Positions 63,580 to 64,000 of a DNA stretch of 64,000 nt are shown one piece after another. The notes below the pieces were generated by a model, which ran no database searches, had not been told where the DNA came from, and saw only the letters and a list, made by a program, of their open reading frames with translations. The position numbers and the translations under genes are program-made. Each line of letters begins with the position of its first letter. Within the stretch, counting starts at the first letter, position 1. Source of the stretch: Odontocerum albicorne (Eukaryota > Arthropoda > Insecta > Trichoptera > Odontoceridae); the NCBI GenBank assembly GCA_949825065.1, contig OX463862.1:19523118-19587117 (forward strand), given 5' to 3'.

Positions 63580-64000
63580 ATATGGTAACAACAAAAGTAA
63601 TGAGATGCCAAGATGGCGAATGGTAGAAGATTCGAAATGTGGATACACCGGAGAATGCTACGGATACCCTGGACGGATATGGTCAGCAACACGAGGATTC
63701 TTCAAAGAGCCAAAGTTGATATAGAGTTGCTGACTAATATTAAAATCCGAAAGGTATCATATTTGGGTCATATAATTAGAGGAGAAAAGTACAAATTACT
63801 GCACCTGATCATCCAAGGCAAAATAGAGGGTCGAAGAGGTGTTGACAGGAGGCAAATCTCCTGGCTCCGCAATATACGTGATTGGACTGGAATAAGGAGC
63901 GTTGGGAATCTTTTTCGGGCTGCCAGGTACAAAGATGCTTACTCTCAGGTGATAGTAAACGTTGGGGGGACCTGACATGACACTGGGAAGAAGAAGATTG
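63580..64000 (+). pseudogene. RTE-type LINE reverse-transcriptase C-terminus
   Basis: The frame at 63613-63975 reads FEMWIHRRMLRIPWTDMVSN, ELLTNIKIRKVSYLGHIIRG and GRRGVDRRQISWLRNIRDWT, then LFRAARYKDAYSQVIVNV. It matches the standard RTE-type tail (EMWxxRRMLRISWTDxVxN; ELLxxIKxRKxxYLGHIxRG; GRRGxGRRxxSWLxNLRxW; LFRAAxxK). It includes the natural C-terminus (stop at 63973-63975) and a GAAGAAGAAG-type tail. The enzymatic domains are missing: 5'-truncated. The ATG at 63613 is not the true start, as coding similarity begins slightly before it. Confidence 0.85.

Overview
This window looks like gene-poor, AT-rich, repeat-dominated chromosomal DNA from an arthropod, most likely an insect. The evidence is the mix of transposons: a Jockey-clade LINE with ORF1 and ORF2, a mariner (DD34D), a second Tc1/mariner-type family, several hAT ends with 8-bp target duplications, decayed LINE reverse-transcriptase tails, tRNA-headed SINE-like repeats and many satellites. 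I lean weakly towards Lepidoptera because of the style of the LINE C-termini, but the sequence alone does not prove it. I see no conserved host gene, rRNA or functional tRNA. The satellite density would suit heterochromatin or a sex chromosome (inference).

Layout. 0-18.4 kb: fragments of LINE 3' ends on both strands, an internally deleted Tc1/mariner element (1276-1826), two hAT elements with exact target duplications (5896-6189; 8410-9601, the latter carrying a nested LINE fragment), inverted-repeat MITEs and tandem arrays of 24, 33/39, 95, 99 and 131 bp. 18.6-29 kb: a long decayed region that still reads in pieces as acidic, Glu/Asn/Ser-rich repeat protein, including a 39-bp (13-codon) degenerate repeat and three copies of a block with splice-like signals, an exon-like frame and a palindrome. 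I recognise no family for it. 29.6-30.4 kb: a 43-bp satellite that grew out of a tRNA-like SINE head. 30-41 kb: SINE-like and dispersed repeats, two LTR-like repeats, a second decayed Tc1/mariner-type transposase, a near-perfect 96-bp hairpin and a hypothetical ORF near 39.1-39.6 kb. 41-42 kb: a 5'-truncated mariner inserted into an older dispersed repeat whose uninterrupted relative is at 62-63 kb. 42.9-51 kb: arrays of 40, 51, 39, 54 and 59 bp and a 230-bp foldback element.

The best-preserved element is a complete Jockey-clade LINE at 51359-56478, flanked by an 11-bp target duplication. It has an ORF1 with three CCHC knuckles and an ORF2 with endonuclease and reverse transcriptase, broken by a premature stop and a few frameshifts. 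From 57.5 to 60.2 kb lies a 117-bp satellite (about 23 units) with an 8-unit higher-order period; its 891-codon open frame is a by-product of a unit length divisible by three. The window ends in another LINE reverse-transcriptase C-terminus.

The window is best read as layered transposon insertions followed by local tandem amplification: at least four satellites here can be traced to the transposon sequence they grew from.
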